Made by a program: the position numbers and the translations under genes. Of a DNA stretch of 64,000 nucleotides, positions 17,367 through 26,847 are shown one piece after another. The stretch's first letter is position 1; the number at the start of each line of letters is the position of its first letter. The stretch is taken from positions 310,001 through 374,000 of the forward strand of contig NZ_CP049239.1 of the NCBI RefSeq assembly GCF_015679985.1. Reading direction: 5' to 3'. The notes under the pieces were generated by a model. That model was not told where the DNA came from. It saw only the letters and a program-made list of their open reading frames with translations, and made no database searches. Origin of the DNA: Campylobacter concisus (GTDB taxonomy: Bacteria > Campylobacterota > Campylobacteria > Campylobacterales > Campylobacteraceae).

Positions 17367-19183
17367 GTCTAATAATAGGAACAGCAGGGCATATCGACCA
17401 CGGAAAAACCGCGCTTATAAAGGAGCTAAACGGCTTTGAGGGAGACAATCTTGAAGAGGAGAAAAAGCGTGGCATAACGATCGATCTAAGCTTTTCAAAT
17501 TTAAGTAAAAATGATGAAAATATCGCATTTATCGACGTACCAGGGCATGAAAATCTCATAAAAACGATGATAAGTGGCGCGTATGGCTTTGATGCGTGTT
17601 TATTTGTGGTGGCAGCAAATGACGGCCTTATGCCTCAAAGCTTGGAGCACCTTGAAATTTTAAATCTCCTTGGCGTGAAATCTATAATCGTGGCGCTTAC
17701 AAAGTGTGACCTCGTAGATGAAGCGACTATAAATTTAAGAAAAAAAGAGATAAGAGATGAAATTTCTAAATTTAAAAACCTGCAAATTTTAGAAATTTTT
17801 GCCGTTAGTATAAGGGATAAGGCAAGCATTGACGAGCTTAGAAACTACCTCTTTACGCTAAGAGCTAAAAAACGCGATGAGGAGGGCGTTTTTAGATACT
17901 ACATCGATAGGGTTTTTAGCCTAAAAGGTATCGGAAATGTCGTAACTGGCACCGTTATAGAGGGAAGCGTTAGTAAAAATGAGAAGCTTTTTAACTATGA
18001 CGCTGGCAAAGAGGTGCTAGTAAGAAGTGTGCAAAGCCATGATAAATTCGTAGATAATGCAGGGGTTAGCAGCCGTGTGGCGCTAAATTTGACAGGAATT
18101 GAGCTTAATGAGCTAAAAAAGGGGCAGCTACTTAGTAAAAAAGGCTATTTTAGAGGATTTAGAGAGGTTGATGCGGTCGTAACTGCTAAAAATCTCATTC
18201 ACTCTCAAAGCGTAACCTTTTGCGTAGGAGCTAAAAATGTGCCTGCAAAGGTGCTTATACTAAGCCAAAAAGATGATAGCTACTTTGTTACCTTTAAATT
18301 TCAAAGCGATATGTTTTTGAAATTTGACGAGGCATTTGTGCTTATCTCAGATGCGCGTGTGATAGGCGGTGGCAGAGTGCTAAATCCTGTGCTTGAGCCA
18401 CTAAAAAAAGCTGGTAAAATTCTCTTTTTAGCTGCACTTTTAAAGCATGATTTTGTTGGAACCTTTTCTATCTTAAAAGAGGCTCACAAAAATGGCTTTG
18501 GCATCATCTCGTCTTATCAAAGATTTGGACTAAGTCACGAAGAGGCCGTAAATGTGGCTAAAAAAGTCTCAAACGTCTTTGTCGATGAAAAAGCTTTAAA
18601 TATCTACGATCTAAGCGCGGTTGAGCGGATAAAGTCTGTGGTTAAATTTATGATAGAGAAAAATGAATTTGCCGTTTTCTCAGCTCAAAGTATAAGCTTA
18701 AAGCTTGCTTGGGCTAGCCAAAATTTAGCTCAAAAAGCACTTGATGAGCTTGAAAGTATAAACTTAATCTCTAAAAATGATGGCATTTATATAAAAAAGG
18801 GCGTTGATATAAGCAAGCTAAAAGTAAGGCTTGAAGAGAAAATTTATGAAATTTTAGAAAGCGGAAAGCTAGCTCCTACGGCACCTTATAATATATATGA
18901 TGAGCTGGAAATAGATAGGCTAAGTGGCGATAATGCACTTAAAAAACTAACTGCAATGGGTAGAGTTATAAGGCTGGAGCATAACCTTTTCATCACCAGA
19001 AATTCGTTAAAAATGGCACTTGATAAGCTAAGAGGGATCATCAAAAATCAAGGCTTTGTAAATGTCACAAACGCCAAGGATGCACTAAATTTAAGTAGAA
19101 AATATATAATCGCTTATCTTGAGCAACTTGATCTTGAGAGTGACATAATAAAGCAAGGAAATGATAGAGTTTTTCGCGGTTAG
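17363..19183 (+). CDS. selB: Selenocysteine-specific elongation factor SelB
   Basis: 606 residues. The EF-Tu-like GTPase domain has G1 GHIDHGKT (9-16), the switch I region KRGITIDLSF, G3 DVPGHE and G4 TKCD. Beta-barrel domains follow (GIGNVVTGTV). The C-terminal part (about 370-606) is the winged-helix tandem that reads the SECIS hairpin. It delivers Sec-tRNA(Sec) to UGA codons such as 21031-21033. It overlaps selA by 4 bases (ATGA), a standard selAB operon. Confidence 0.95.
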   Translation: MSLIIGTAGHIDHGKTALIKELNGFEGDNLEEEKKRGITIDLSFSNLSKNDENIAFIDVPGHENLIKTMISGAYGFDACLFVVAANDGLMPQSLEHLEILNLLGVKSIIVALTKCDLVDEATINLRKKEIRDEISKFKNLQILEIFAVSIRDKASIDELRNYLFTLRAKKRDEEGVFRYYIDRVFSLKGIGNVVTGTVIEGSVSKNEKLFNYDAGKEVLVRSVQSHDKFVDNAGVSSRVALNLTGIELNELKKGQLLSKKGYFRGFREVDAVVTAKNLIHSQSVTFCVGAKNVPAKVLILSQKDDSYFVTFKFQSDMFLKFDEAFVLISDARVIGGGRVLNPVLEPLKKAGKILFLAALLKHDFVGTFSILKEAHKNGFGIISSYQRFGLSHEEAVNVAKKVSNVFVDEKALNIYDLSAVERIKSVVKFMIEKNEFAVFSAQSISLKLAWASQNLAQKALDELESINLISKNDGIYIKKGVDISKLKVRLEEKIYEILESGKLAPTAPYNIYDELEIDRLSGDNALKKLTAMGRVIRLEHNLFITRNSLKMALDKLRGIIKNQGFVNVTNAKDALNLSRKYIIAYLEQLDLESDIIKQGNDRVFRG

Positions 19184-19204
19184 TATTCATTTACAAAAAG
19201 CAAA

Positions 19205-19230
19205 TATAATCCGCCAAATTTTTTAAAAGG
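19205..19230 (+). promoter_or_regulatory. -10 box and ribosome site of the DsbC-like gene
   Basis: A perfect TATAAT at 19205-19210 and AAAAGG at 19225-19230 lie before ATG 19237, so this gene has its own promoter although it follows selB closely. Confidence 0.5.
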
Positions 19231-19236
19231 AAAAAA

Positions 19237-19977
19237 ATGAAAAAAGTGGTTTTGGCCTCAATATTAGCGGCAACTAGCCTAATGGCAGCTAGTAATAAGC
19301 AAATAGAAGATTTTTACTCAGAAGTTTTTAAAAATCAAAATATCGATGGTGTTAATGTGAAAGTCGTAGAGCGCACTAAAATTTTAGATGATATAGAAAA
19401 AGTAAGCTTAAAATTTAGCAAAGGGGATATGTCTCAAGAAGATGTGACTTTTGTTAAGGGTGATCTTATGTTTCCTGATGTTGTAAATTTAAAGGAGCAA
19501 AAGTCTTATTTGGCTGAAGAAAAAAAGGTAATCGCAGAAAAAGCAGCACTTGATTTAGTAAAATCACTAGCTAAAATTTATAAAAATGAAGACAAGGCAA
19601 ATGTTATAACTCTTGGCAATGATAGCAAAAAGCCAACTCTTATTATGTTTTCAGATCCTGAATGTCCATATTGTAGAGCCGAGCTAGCAAAGATCGAAAC
19701 GACATTAAAAGACAATAACGTTGAAATCATCCTAACTCCAGTACATGAACTATCATCTTTGCAAAAAAGTGCTTTGATCTATAAAGATATAAAAAATGCA
19801 AAAAGTGATAGCGATAAGGTTAAAATTTTAAGAAAGTATTTCTCTGAAGATTATAACGTAGATGAAAAAAATGTTAGCAAAGAAGAGAGCGACAAGATAG
19901 ATACTTTACGTAAAAAATATTTCTCAGCTGGCGTTAGATCAGTGCCATTTATCATAAACAAAAGTGATCTAAAATAA
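19237..19977 (+). CDS. Periplasmic thiol:disulfide interchange protein (DsbC/DsbG-like, Cj1380-like)
   Basis: 246 residues with a signal peptide (1-19). An N-terminal dimerisation-like region is followed by a thioredoxin fold with the active site CPYC at C143-C146 (FSDPECPYCRAEL) and a cis-proline motif VRSVPFIIN near the C-terminus. CPYC is typical of DsbC/DsbG-type isomerases. The same gene follows selAB in C. jejuni (Cj1380). It may help fold cysteine-rich periplasmic proteins; a specific link to the selenoenzyme is not shown. Confidence 0.8.
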   Translation: MKKVVLASILAATSLMAASNKQIEDFYSEVFKNQNIDGVNVKVVERTKILDDIEKVSLKFSKGDMSQEDVTFVKGDLMFPDVVNLKEQKSYLAEEKKVIAEKAALDLVKSLAKIYKNEDKANVITLGNDSKKPTLIMFSDPECPYCRAELAKIETTLKDNNVEIILTPVHELSSLQKSALIYKDIKNAKSDSDKVKILRKYFSEDYNVDEKNVSKEESDKIDTLRKKYFSAGVRSVPFIINKSDLK

Positions 19978-19981
19978 TCTT

Positions 19982-20010
19982 TTCTAGGGAGCTCTCCCTA
20001 GAATTTATAC
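19982..20010 (+). terminator. Terminator after the DsbC-like gene
   Basis: A 10-bp stem TTCTAGGGAG (19982-19991) / CTCCCTAGAA (19994-20003) is followed by TTTATAC. It separates this gene from the fdh operon. Confidence 0.75.
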
Positions 20011-20281
20011 TTTAAATTAGCCTTTCTCTCAAAATTCATAAAAGTTAAAATATTAAATATATTTTCTTATATTTTTAACAATAACTTAACATATTTAATT
20101 AAAGCTTTATATTTACTTTGATTATCTTGCAATTATGCTAAATTTACCGAGTTTAAATCTAGGCTATAAAAAGCCCTGAAATAGGCCTTGCAATATTTTA
20201 GAATTTCTAAAATATTGCGAATCATGAAGACCAATCAAACCAAATTCTCAAATTTTTAAGTTTGAGAGCTAAGGAGAAAAA
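20011..20281 (+). promoter_or_regulatory. fdh operon leader with a perfect 29-bp palindrome
   Basis: The 271-bp gap before the fdh operon contains GCAATATTTTAGAA (20190-20203) and its exact reverse complement TTCTAAAATATTGC (20205-20218) around one central base. A second small hairpin, TCTCAAA (20246-20252) / TTTGAGA (20261-20267), sits just before AAGGAG (20271-20276). The large palindrome may be an operator or a leader hairpin. I could not fix the -10 box. Confidence 0.6.
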
Positions 20282-20488
20282 ATGCAAGGATCAAGAAGAG
20301 ATTTTCTCAAAAAATCTCTAAAAGTCGGTGCTGCCGGCGGTGTACTCGCAGTCTCAGCCGTAGCAAAAGTGACTAGTGACGACTTAGCTCCTGATGACAA
20401 TGGTGTCGTCGTTGGCAAGTCAAACAAAAAAGAGGTGCTTTATAAAAAAAGCAAGAACTGGGAAACCTACTATAAAATCGCTTACTAA
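20282..20488 (+). CDS. Small twin-arginine signal protein of the fdh operon (Cj1513c-like)
   Basis: 68 residues with a Tat motif at the start (SRRDFLKKS), a hydrophobic stretch (VGAAGGVLAVSAVA) and a short polar C-terminal part. AAGGAG precedes the ATG. Small Tat-signal proteins of this kind precede fdhA in epsilonproteobacterial formate dehydrogenase operons and are thought to be exported with or beside the enzyme. It is 11 bases upstream of fdhA. Exact role unknown. Confidence 0.85.
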   Translation: MQGSRRDFLKKSLKVGAAGGVLAVSAVAKVTSDDLAPDDNGVVVGKSNKKEVLYKKSKNWETYYKIAY

Positions 20489-20499
20489 GGGAGAAAACC

Positions 20500-23475
20500 A
20501 TGAGTGATGCACGTATAGGAAGACGTTCATTTTTAAAGCTAGCCGCACTTGGTGCTGGAAGTACAATGGCTTTTGGAGAAAATGAAACGATAAGAAAAGC
20601 AAGTGATGAGGAGATAAAAAATCCTTTCCCTGGCTCAAAAAAGGTTAGAACGATTTGTTCTATTTGCTCAGCAGGCTGTGGTATCGAGGCTGAGGTAAAA
20701 GATGGTGTTTGGGTTCGTCAAGATATGGCGATGCACCATCCGATATCTCAGGGCTCACACTGCTCAAAAGGTATCGATCAGATCGACCTTACACACAGCA
20801 AACAACGTATCAAATATCCTATGAAAAAAGTTGATGGTAAATGGCAAAGAATTTCATGGGATCAAGCTGTAAATGAGATCGGCGATAAGATGCTTCAGAT
20901 CCGCAAAGAAGATGGTCCTGATAGTGTTGTTTTCTTAGGATCTGCGAAATTTAACAATGAGCAAGCATATTACTTTAGAAAATTTTGTGCATTTTGGGGT
21001 ACAAACAGTAACGATCACGTAGCAAGAATTTGACATAGCGCAACAGTCGCCGGTGTGGCGAATACTTGGGGTTATGGCGCGATGACAAACCACTTTGGAG
21101 ATATGGCTGCAAACTCAAAATGTATATTTATCATTGGAGCAAACCCAGCTGTGGCAAACCCAGTTGGTGGCATGAAGCACACTTTACAAGCAAAAGATAG
21201 AAACAATGCAAAAGTAATTGTAGCTGATCCAAATTTTACAAAGACGGCTGCACATGCTGATCTTTATTTGAGACAAAGATCAGGAACTGATATTGCACTT
21301 GTTTATGGTCTTATTCACATTATTCTCAAAAATGGCTGGGAAGATAAAGAATTTATAGAAAATAGAACTTACGGTATTGATGAGATAAGAAAAGAGGCTG
21401 AGCACTGGACACCAGAGGTTACATCTGATGTTACTGGAGTACCAGTTGATAAGCTACTAAAAGCTGCAGATATCCTAGCTCATACAAAACCGGGTACTGT
21501 TGTTTGGGCACTTGGCATCACTCAACACTCAGTTGGTACATCAAATACAAGAATTTTACCTATCCTTCAACTAATTCTAGGAAATATGGGTAAAGCAGGT
21601 GGCGGCTGTAATATCATTCGTGGTCACGACAATGTTCAAGGCTCAACTGATATGTGTAACCTTTCAGATAGCTTGCCAATGTATTATGGCTTAACTGATG
21701 CAGCATGGAAATATTACTGCAAAGGCTGGGGCGTTGATTATGATGAATTTATTAAACGCTTTGCGGTCTCAACAAAAGAGCCAAAACAAGGCGGCACTCC
21801 TGTTAAAAACACAGTCTTTGAAGAGTATTATTACCACGATCCTAAACATCCAGAAGATAGAAACTGGAGAAACGAAAAAGGCTGGTCACTTTCAAAATGG
21901 TGGCAAGGCGTCTTGAAAGAGGAGAACACATTTAGTAGTGGTGCATTGAGAGTTCTTTGGGTTCAAGGAACTGGTCTAACGTCTATGGCGCACCTAGCTA
22001 AAATTCAAGAAGCAGCTTCAAAACTAGATATGATCGTTGTAGCTGAGCCATTTGTAAATGAAATTTCTATCCTTTCAGACAGAAAAGATGGCGTTTATAT
22101 CTTGCCAGTAGCAACTGCATTCGAAAATGAAGGTCACCTAAGTGCTACAAACCGCTCAGGACAATGGAGAACAAAAGTTGTTGATCCACTTTATGAGAGC
22201 AAGGGCGATCACGAAGTAATGTTCTTATTTGCTAAGAAATTTGGCTTTTACGATGAATACGTAAGAGGCATGAAAATGGGTATCGTAGATCATGAAATAA
22301 AACAAGTAAAAGATGATTTTGTATGGCCTGATGATGCGACAAATGAGATAGCAAGAATTGGAAATTCTATAGGTTATGGTGGTAGAACAGCTGAGATGTT
22401 TAGACGTCATCAAGCAAACTGGGATAAATTTGACCCAGATACGCTAATAGGTATTGGCGGTGAAGTCAAAGGCGAATACTACGGTAAACCATGGCCAGCA
22501 TGGGATGAAAAACACCCTGGAACACCAATACTATATGATATGAGCAAACCTTATGCAGAGGGTGGCTCTGGCTTTAGAAATCGCTTTGGACTCGAACATA
22601 ATGGCGTTAGTCAGCTAGCTAGCGAAGAGACAACACTTGTTGGCTCAGCTATAAAAGGTGGCTATCCACAAATCACAAAAGAGAATATAGAAAAAGTCTT
22701 AGGTATAACTCTAACTGAAGAAGAGAAAGCTAAGATGGGACCAAGCTGGAGCATGGATTATAGTGGTATTATCTTTGAAAAATGCCGTGAAAAAGGTGTT
22801 GTGCCTTATGGTAATGCAAGGGCAAGAGCTATCGTTTGGGAATTCCTTGATCCTATTCCAAAACATAGAGAGCCTGTTCACTCACCACGCTGGGATCTTG
22901 TTCAAAAGTATCCGACATTTGAAGATCAAGCTAGAAATTTCCGTGTTTCTACTAAGTTTAAGTCAGAGCAACAAGCAAAAGATTGGTCAAAAGAATTTCC
23001 AATCGTGTTTAGCACGCAACGTGTCGTAAACTTAAGTGGTGCAGGAATGATCGAAAGAACTAGTAAATATCTATCAGCTATTACGCCAGAGATGTTTGCT
23101 AATGTTAATCCAGAGCTAGCTTTAAAATACGGCATAAAAGACCGCGATATGATGTGGATCCACAGCCCACAAGGTACAAAGATCAAAGTAAGATGCTATC
23201 ACAGCCAGATGGTAACTCCAGATAGAATTTGTATGCCATATAACTTCGCTGGTATTATGCAAGGCGTTGATCTTTCAGCTCGCTATCCAGAGGGCACCAA
23301 GCCTTATGTTATCGGCGAGAGCTTTAACACAGTTACTAACTACGGATTTGACCCAGTTACTCAAATTTCAGAGTTTAACGCGGGTCTTTGCCGCATAGAA
23401 AAAGCTGAGGAAAATACATTTAAAACATCGTTTTTCCATGAATATGGCGAGAGAGACGCCATGGGTAAAGAGTAA
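20500..23475 (+). CDS. fdhA: Selenocysteine-containing formate dehydrogenase catalytic subunit
   Basis: A 991-residue periplasmic molybdo/tungsto-enzyme that oxidises formate to CO2. A Tat signal GRRSFLKLAALG lies at residues 7-18. A 4Fe-4S site uses C53, C56, C60 and C88. An in-frame TGA at 21031-21033 (residue 178) lies in VARI-U-HSATVAGVANTWGYGAMTNH, exactly where the Mo/W-ligating selenocysteine of FdhA sits, and the reading frame continues to TAA at 23473-23475. Downstream motifs include IIGANPAVANPVGG, QHSVGTSNTR, GKAGGGCNIIRGHDNVQG and the C-terminal pterin-binding domain. A SECIS-like hairpin follows the UGA. selA, selB and a YedE-type Se transporter in the same window support recoding. 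Confidence 0.96.
21031..21061 (+). promoter_or_regulatory. Selenocysteine UGA and bacterial SECIS-like hairpin
   Basis: TGA 21031-21033 is followed 13 bases later by a 5-bp stem TCGCC (21047-21051) / GGCGA (21057-21061) with loop GGTGT. A short stem capped by a loop beginning GG, close behind the UGA and inside the coding region, fits the bacterial SECIS read by SelB (E. coli fdhF loop GGUCU). Confidence 0.85.
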
Positions 23476-23486
23476 GGAGGAATAAA

Positions 23487-24047
23487 ATGGCAAGAATGAA
23501 ATTTTTCGTAGATACTGATAGATGTATTAGTTGTTATGGTTGCCAAGTTGCTTGCTCTTCTGCTCATGAACTTCCAGTAGGAATTTATAGAAGAAAGGTC
23601 ATTACACTTCACGATGGTATCGAAGGTAAAGAGGTTTCAACTACCATTGCATGCCAACACTGTACTGATGCACCTTGTGAGCAAGTTTGCCCAGTTGATT
23701 GTTTCTACATTAGAGCTGATGGCATCGTGCTTCACGATAAAAATATATGCATAGGCTGTGGTTACTGCTTATATGCTTGTCCATTTGGTGCTCCACAGTT
23801 CCCTAAAGATGGTGCATTTGGCGTAAAAGGCGTTATGGATAAATGTACAATGTGCGCAGGCGGTCCAGAGCCAACAAACTCACACGAGGAGAGAGAGCTT
23901 TACGGCCAAAATAGAATGGCTGAAGGAAAAGTGCCTATGTGTGCGGCTGTTTGTGCTACAAATGCACTTTTAGTTGGAGATGCAGCTGAAGTATCAAATG
24001 TATATCGCAAACGCGTTATGCTAAGAAATACTGGGCTAAATGCCTAA
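23487..24047 (+). CDS. fdhB: Formate dehydrogenase iron-sulfur subunit
   Basis: A 186-residue ferredoxin-type electron-transfer subunit with four Cys clusters: CISCYGCQVAC, CQHCTDAPCEQVCPVDC, CIGCGYCLYACPFG and CTMCAGG with a later C. This is the 4x[4Fe-4S] layout of FdhB/DmsB subunits. It carries no signal peptide and is presumably exported with FdhA by the Tat pathway. It starts 11 bases after fdhA with GGAGG. No cytochrome b subunit gene (fdhC) follows; a terminator does. Confidence 0.95.
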   Translation: MARMKFFVDTDRCISCYGCQVACSSAHELPVGIYRRKVITLHDGIEGKEVSTTIACQHCTDAPCEQVCPVDCFYIRADGIVLHDKNICIGCGYCLYACPFGAPQFPKDGAFGVKGVMDKCTMCAGGPEPTNSHEERELYGQNRMAEGKVPMCAAVCATNALLVGDAAEVSNVYRKRVMLRNTGLNA

Positions 24048-24051
24048 CAAG

Positions 24052-24078
24052 AAGGAGAGCATTTGCTCTCCTTTAAAT
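24052..24078 (+). terminator. Terminator of the fdh operon
   Basis: A 9-bp stem AAGGAGAGC (24052-24060) / GCTCTCCTT (24065-24073) lies directly after fdhB, followed by TAAATT. Confidence 0.8.
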
Positions 24079-24236
24079 TCTAAATTTTAAACTTAAAGCC
24101 TTTTCATTTTTTATAAAACTACTATTTTTATATTCAAAAGATAAATTTTAAATTTACATTAGAAAATTTCTAAGATCATTTAAAATTGGCTATTTGAGGA
24201 CAAATTTCTCTTTATTATCTCAATTTGCTCTATTTT

Positions 24237-24306
24237 ATGATAATCGTTTTTATTTTAATCAAAGTAAAACCTTGATAATATTCGTTTCAAAAAATCTCAC
24301 AGGTGG
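24237..24306 (+). promoter_or_regulatory. Candidate Fur-controlled promoter of the iron-uptake operon
   Basis: ATGATAATCGTTTTTAT at 24237-24253 partly matches the Fur box core TGATAAT..ATTATCA. A -10-like GATAAT follows at 24274-24279, and AGGTGG at 24301-24306 is the ribosome site. Iron repression fits the FTR1/P19 genes downstream. The box match is imperfect. Confidence 0.4.
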
Positions 24307-24314
24307 TTTATTTA

Positions 24315-26255
24315 ATGAATAAATTCTTAAAATTTATGCTAATTATGTTGTTGCCTATTTGGCTTATAGCAAAAAATGACGACTACACACAAGTCGCAGC
24401 TCAGATAAAAGAGTCATTACAAAAAGTAATAACAGAGTATAGAGCAGGCAATGTTGAACAAGCAGTCAGCGATACTCAAAATGCTTATTTTGGTTTGTTT
24501 GAAGATGTCGAAGCTGGCATCAGAATAAATTTAGGTCAGAAAAAAGCTTACTCTATGGAGAAGCAATTTGGCGAGATCAGAAAAGCGATAAAAGCTGGCG
24601 AAGCACCAGATGACGTGCAAAAAAGAATAGACCAGATAAATAGCGAAATTGCTGAAGTTTTGCCAGTTATTTTAAATGGACATAAGCTTGTTGGTGAGTA
24701 CTCAGATACTCCAGCACAAGCTGCTACAAGTGGCTATGACACTTCTAAATTTATCCCTGAGTGGAAAGTGGCATTTGAAAATTTATCAGCCGATATAGAT
24801 AAAGCAATAGCAAGCTATGAGAGTGATAAGCAAGATGACGCCAAAAGTGCTATCCAAGATGCTAAATTTACAGACTACAGAAACACTCAACTTGAAATCG
24901 CTATTCGTCAGTATATAGAAAATGGTAAAAGCATAGATGCTGATATCCAAAGAAAGATGGGTGAGGCGATCAACGGCATTACAAATGGCATAAGCAAAGA
25001 TGACTTTAAAACTAAGCTAGATGAGATCAAAAAGCTAGCATATGAGGCAATCTCAAAACTCCCAGCTGATACTGCAAAACTTGCAAAAGTTGATATGAGC
25101 GATGTAGAAGCAGCTTCTGAAGAAGATAGTGGTGCAGATTATACCAAAGTCGTTCAAAATATAAACGATAAAATTCAAGCTGCTATCACACTTTATAAAA
25201 ATGGTGATGCAAAAAAAGCCATGGGTGATATCCAAGATATCTACTTTGATGAGTTTGAAGGCAGCGGCATGGAGAATAAAGTAGGCGCAATAGATGTAAA
25301 TTTAAAAACAGCTATTGAAGCTACATTTGGCAATCTTGTAGCCCTTATGAAGTCAGGCGCAGATGAAAAAACTCTTCAAGAAAGTGCAAGCAAGATGTCG
25401 TCTCAGCTAGCAACTGCACTTGAGAAAACTAGCAGTTCAAGCTCACCTTGGTCTTTATTCGTTTGGGCTTTGACTATTATTTTAAGAGAGGGCTTTGAGG
25501 CACTTATCATCGTTGCTGCTGTTGTTGCATATCTTGTAAAAACTGGTAATGCTAAAGCAATGGGCAAAGTTGTTTATAGCTCAGTTGGCGTGGCTGTTAT
25601 CTTAAGCTTTGTCATGGCGTGGCTAATGAATGTCATTTTTGGCGAGGCTGCAGGTCAAAAAAGAGAGCTTATGGAAGGCATCACGATGCTTGTTGCAGTG
25701 GGACTTCTATTTTATGTTGGTTTCTGGCTTCTTTCAAATGCAGGTGCTAAAAAATGGAATGACTATATCAAATCACACGTCTCTGACTCTATCTCAAGTG
25801 GCTCAACTACAGCGCTTTGGTGGACTGTATTTTTAGCAGTATTTAGAGAGGGTGCTGAAACTGTACTATTTTATCAGGCACTTATTTTTGGAGCTAAAGA
25901 TTCAGCTGGTTACTCAATGATCGCAGCTGGCTTTGTGATAGGACTTGTCGTTCTTTTAATAGTCTATTTCTTATTTAAAATTTTTGCTGTTAAAATTCCT
26001 ATTAAACCATTTTTTATATTTACGTCAGCTATTATCTTTTATATGTCGATCGTCTTTGTTGGCAAGGGCGTTGGCGAACTAGTTGAGGGTAAAATTTTCA
26101 TCCCAACTATCATAAATGGACTTAGCTTCCCTGACTGGATGAGAGACTGGCTAGGACTTCAGCCATATTATGAGAGCTTAGTGCCTCAAATCATTATGGT
26201 GCTTGCCCTTGTTATTGGCATTGTTATCATGAAATCAAAACAAAATAAAAATTAA
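24315..26255 (+). CDS. FTR1-family iron permease with periplasmic N-terminal domain (Cj1658-like)
   Basis: 646 residues. A signal peptide (about 1-20) is followed by a periplasmic helical region of about 360 residues. This region contains two related copies of a module: DYTQVAAQIKESL..NAYFGLFEDVE (near 24-75) and DYTKVVQNINDKI..IYFDEFEGSG (near 275-325). The C-terminal 7-helix permease carries both FTR1 iron motifs: REGFEALIIV and REGAETVLFY. I chose ATG 24315 because AGGTGG lies 8 bases upstream. It works with P19, encoded next, in ferric/ferrous iron import. Confidence 0.93.
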   Translation: MNKFLKFMLIMLLPIWLIAKNDDYTQVAAQIKESLQKVITEYRAGNVEQAVSDTQNAYFGLFEDVEAGIRINLGQKKAYSMEKQFGEIRKAIKAGEAPDDVQKRIDQINSEIAEVLPVILNGHKLVGEYSDTPAQAATSGYDTSKFIPEWKVAFENLSADIDKAIASYESDKQDDAKSAIQDAKFTDYRNTQLEIAIRQYIENGKSIDADIQRKMGEAINGITNGISKDDFKTKLDEIKKLAYEAISKLPADTAKLAKVDMSDVEAASEEDSGADYTKVVQNINDKIQAAITLYKNGDAKKAMGDIQDIYFDEFEGSGMENKVGAIDVNLKTAIEATFGNLVALMKSGADEKTLQESASKMSSQLATALEKTSSSSSPWSLFVWALTIILREGFEALIIVAAVVAYLVKTGNAKAMGKVVYSSVGVAVILSFVMAWLMNVIFGEAAGQKRELMEGITMLVAVGLLFYVGFWLLSNAGAKKWNDYIKSHVSDSISSGSTTALWWTVFLAVFREGAETVLFYQALIFGAKDSAGYSMIAAGFVIGLVVLLIVYFLFKIFAVKIPIKPFFIFTSAIIFYMSIVFVGKGVGELVEGKIFIPTIINGLSFPDWMRDWLGLQPYYESLVPQIIMVLALVIGIVIMKSKQNKN

Positions 26256-26275
26256 TCTTATTTAAAGGAGAGAAT

Positions 26276-26797
26276 ATGAATAAAATTCTTAGTTCAGCTC
26301 TAGCACTTAGCCTAGCAGCTGGTTTTGCACTTGCTGGAGAGCACCCAATCGGCGAGCCTGTAGAGGCTAATGGAATGGAGATAGCTGCTGTTTATCTAGA
26401 GCCAATTGACATGGAGCCAAAAGGCGTTGATCTAGCTCCAAGTCTAGCTGACCTTCACTTAGAAGCTGATATCCACGCTGTAAAAGGCAATAAAAACGGC
26501 TTTGGCGAAGGCGAGTGGATCCCATATCTAAAAATCAACTATGAGCTAAAAAATCTTGATAATGGTAAAACTAAAAAAGGTACATTTATGCCTATGGTTG
26601 CAAGCGATGGCCCACACTACGGTGCTAACATAAAAATGGATACAGGTGTTGGTAACTATGAGCTTAAATTCCACATCGACAATCCAGAAAAACAAGGCTT
26701 TGGTCGCCATGCTGACAAAGAGACTGGTGTTGGTAAATGGTTTGAGCCTTTCACAACAACTTATAAATTTCAATGGACAGGTGGTCCTGTTAAATAA
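26276..26797 (+). CDS. Periplasmic iron/copper-binding protein P19
   Basis: 173 residues with signal peptide 1-20 (MNKILSSALALSLAAGFALA). The mature protein starts GEHPIGEPVEANGMEIAAVY and has the P19/Tpd family immunoglobulin-like fold with conserved Met, His and Glu ligands (MEIAAVYLEPIDM, LHLEADIHA). In C. jejuni, P19 (Cj1659) is a dimeric copper-containing protein that supports iron uptake with FTR1. AAAGGAGAG precedes the ATG. Confidence 0.95.
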   Translation: MNKILSSALALSLAAGFALAGEHPIGEPVEANGMEIAAVYLEPIDMEPKGVDLAPSLADLHLEADIHAVKGNKNGFGEGEWIPYLKINYELKNLDNGKTKKGTFMPMVASDGPHYGANIKMDTGVGNYELKFHIDNPEKQGFGRHADKETGVGKWFEPFTTTYKFQWTGGPVK

Positions 26798-26802
26798 TCA
26801 CC

Positions 26803-26826
26803 AGGGGCGTTCTCGCCCCTTTTAAA
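26803..26826 (+). terminator. Terminator or attenuator after p19
   Basis: AGGGGCG (26803-26809) pairs with CGCCCCT (26814-26820) around TTCT and is followed by TTTAA. It lies inside the operon, so it probably lowers expression of the membrane genes relative to abundant P19. Confidence 0.75.
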
Positions 26827-26847
26827 AAATTCTCACAGGGTTTAGTT

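Noticed and set aside
19978-20281. selC (tRNA-Sec) near selAB
   Set aside because: No cloverleaf, long acceptor stem or TCA anticodon loop could be found in this gap.
21031-21033. Stop codon splitting the formate dehydrogenase gene as a nonsense mutation
   Set aside because: The position is the known selenocysteine site, the frame is unchanged on both sides, and a SECIS-like hairpin plus selA/selB are present.
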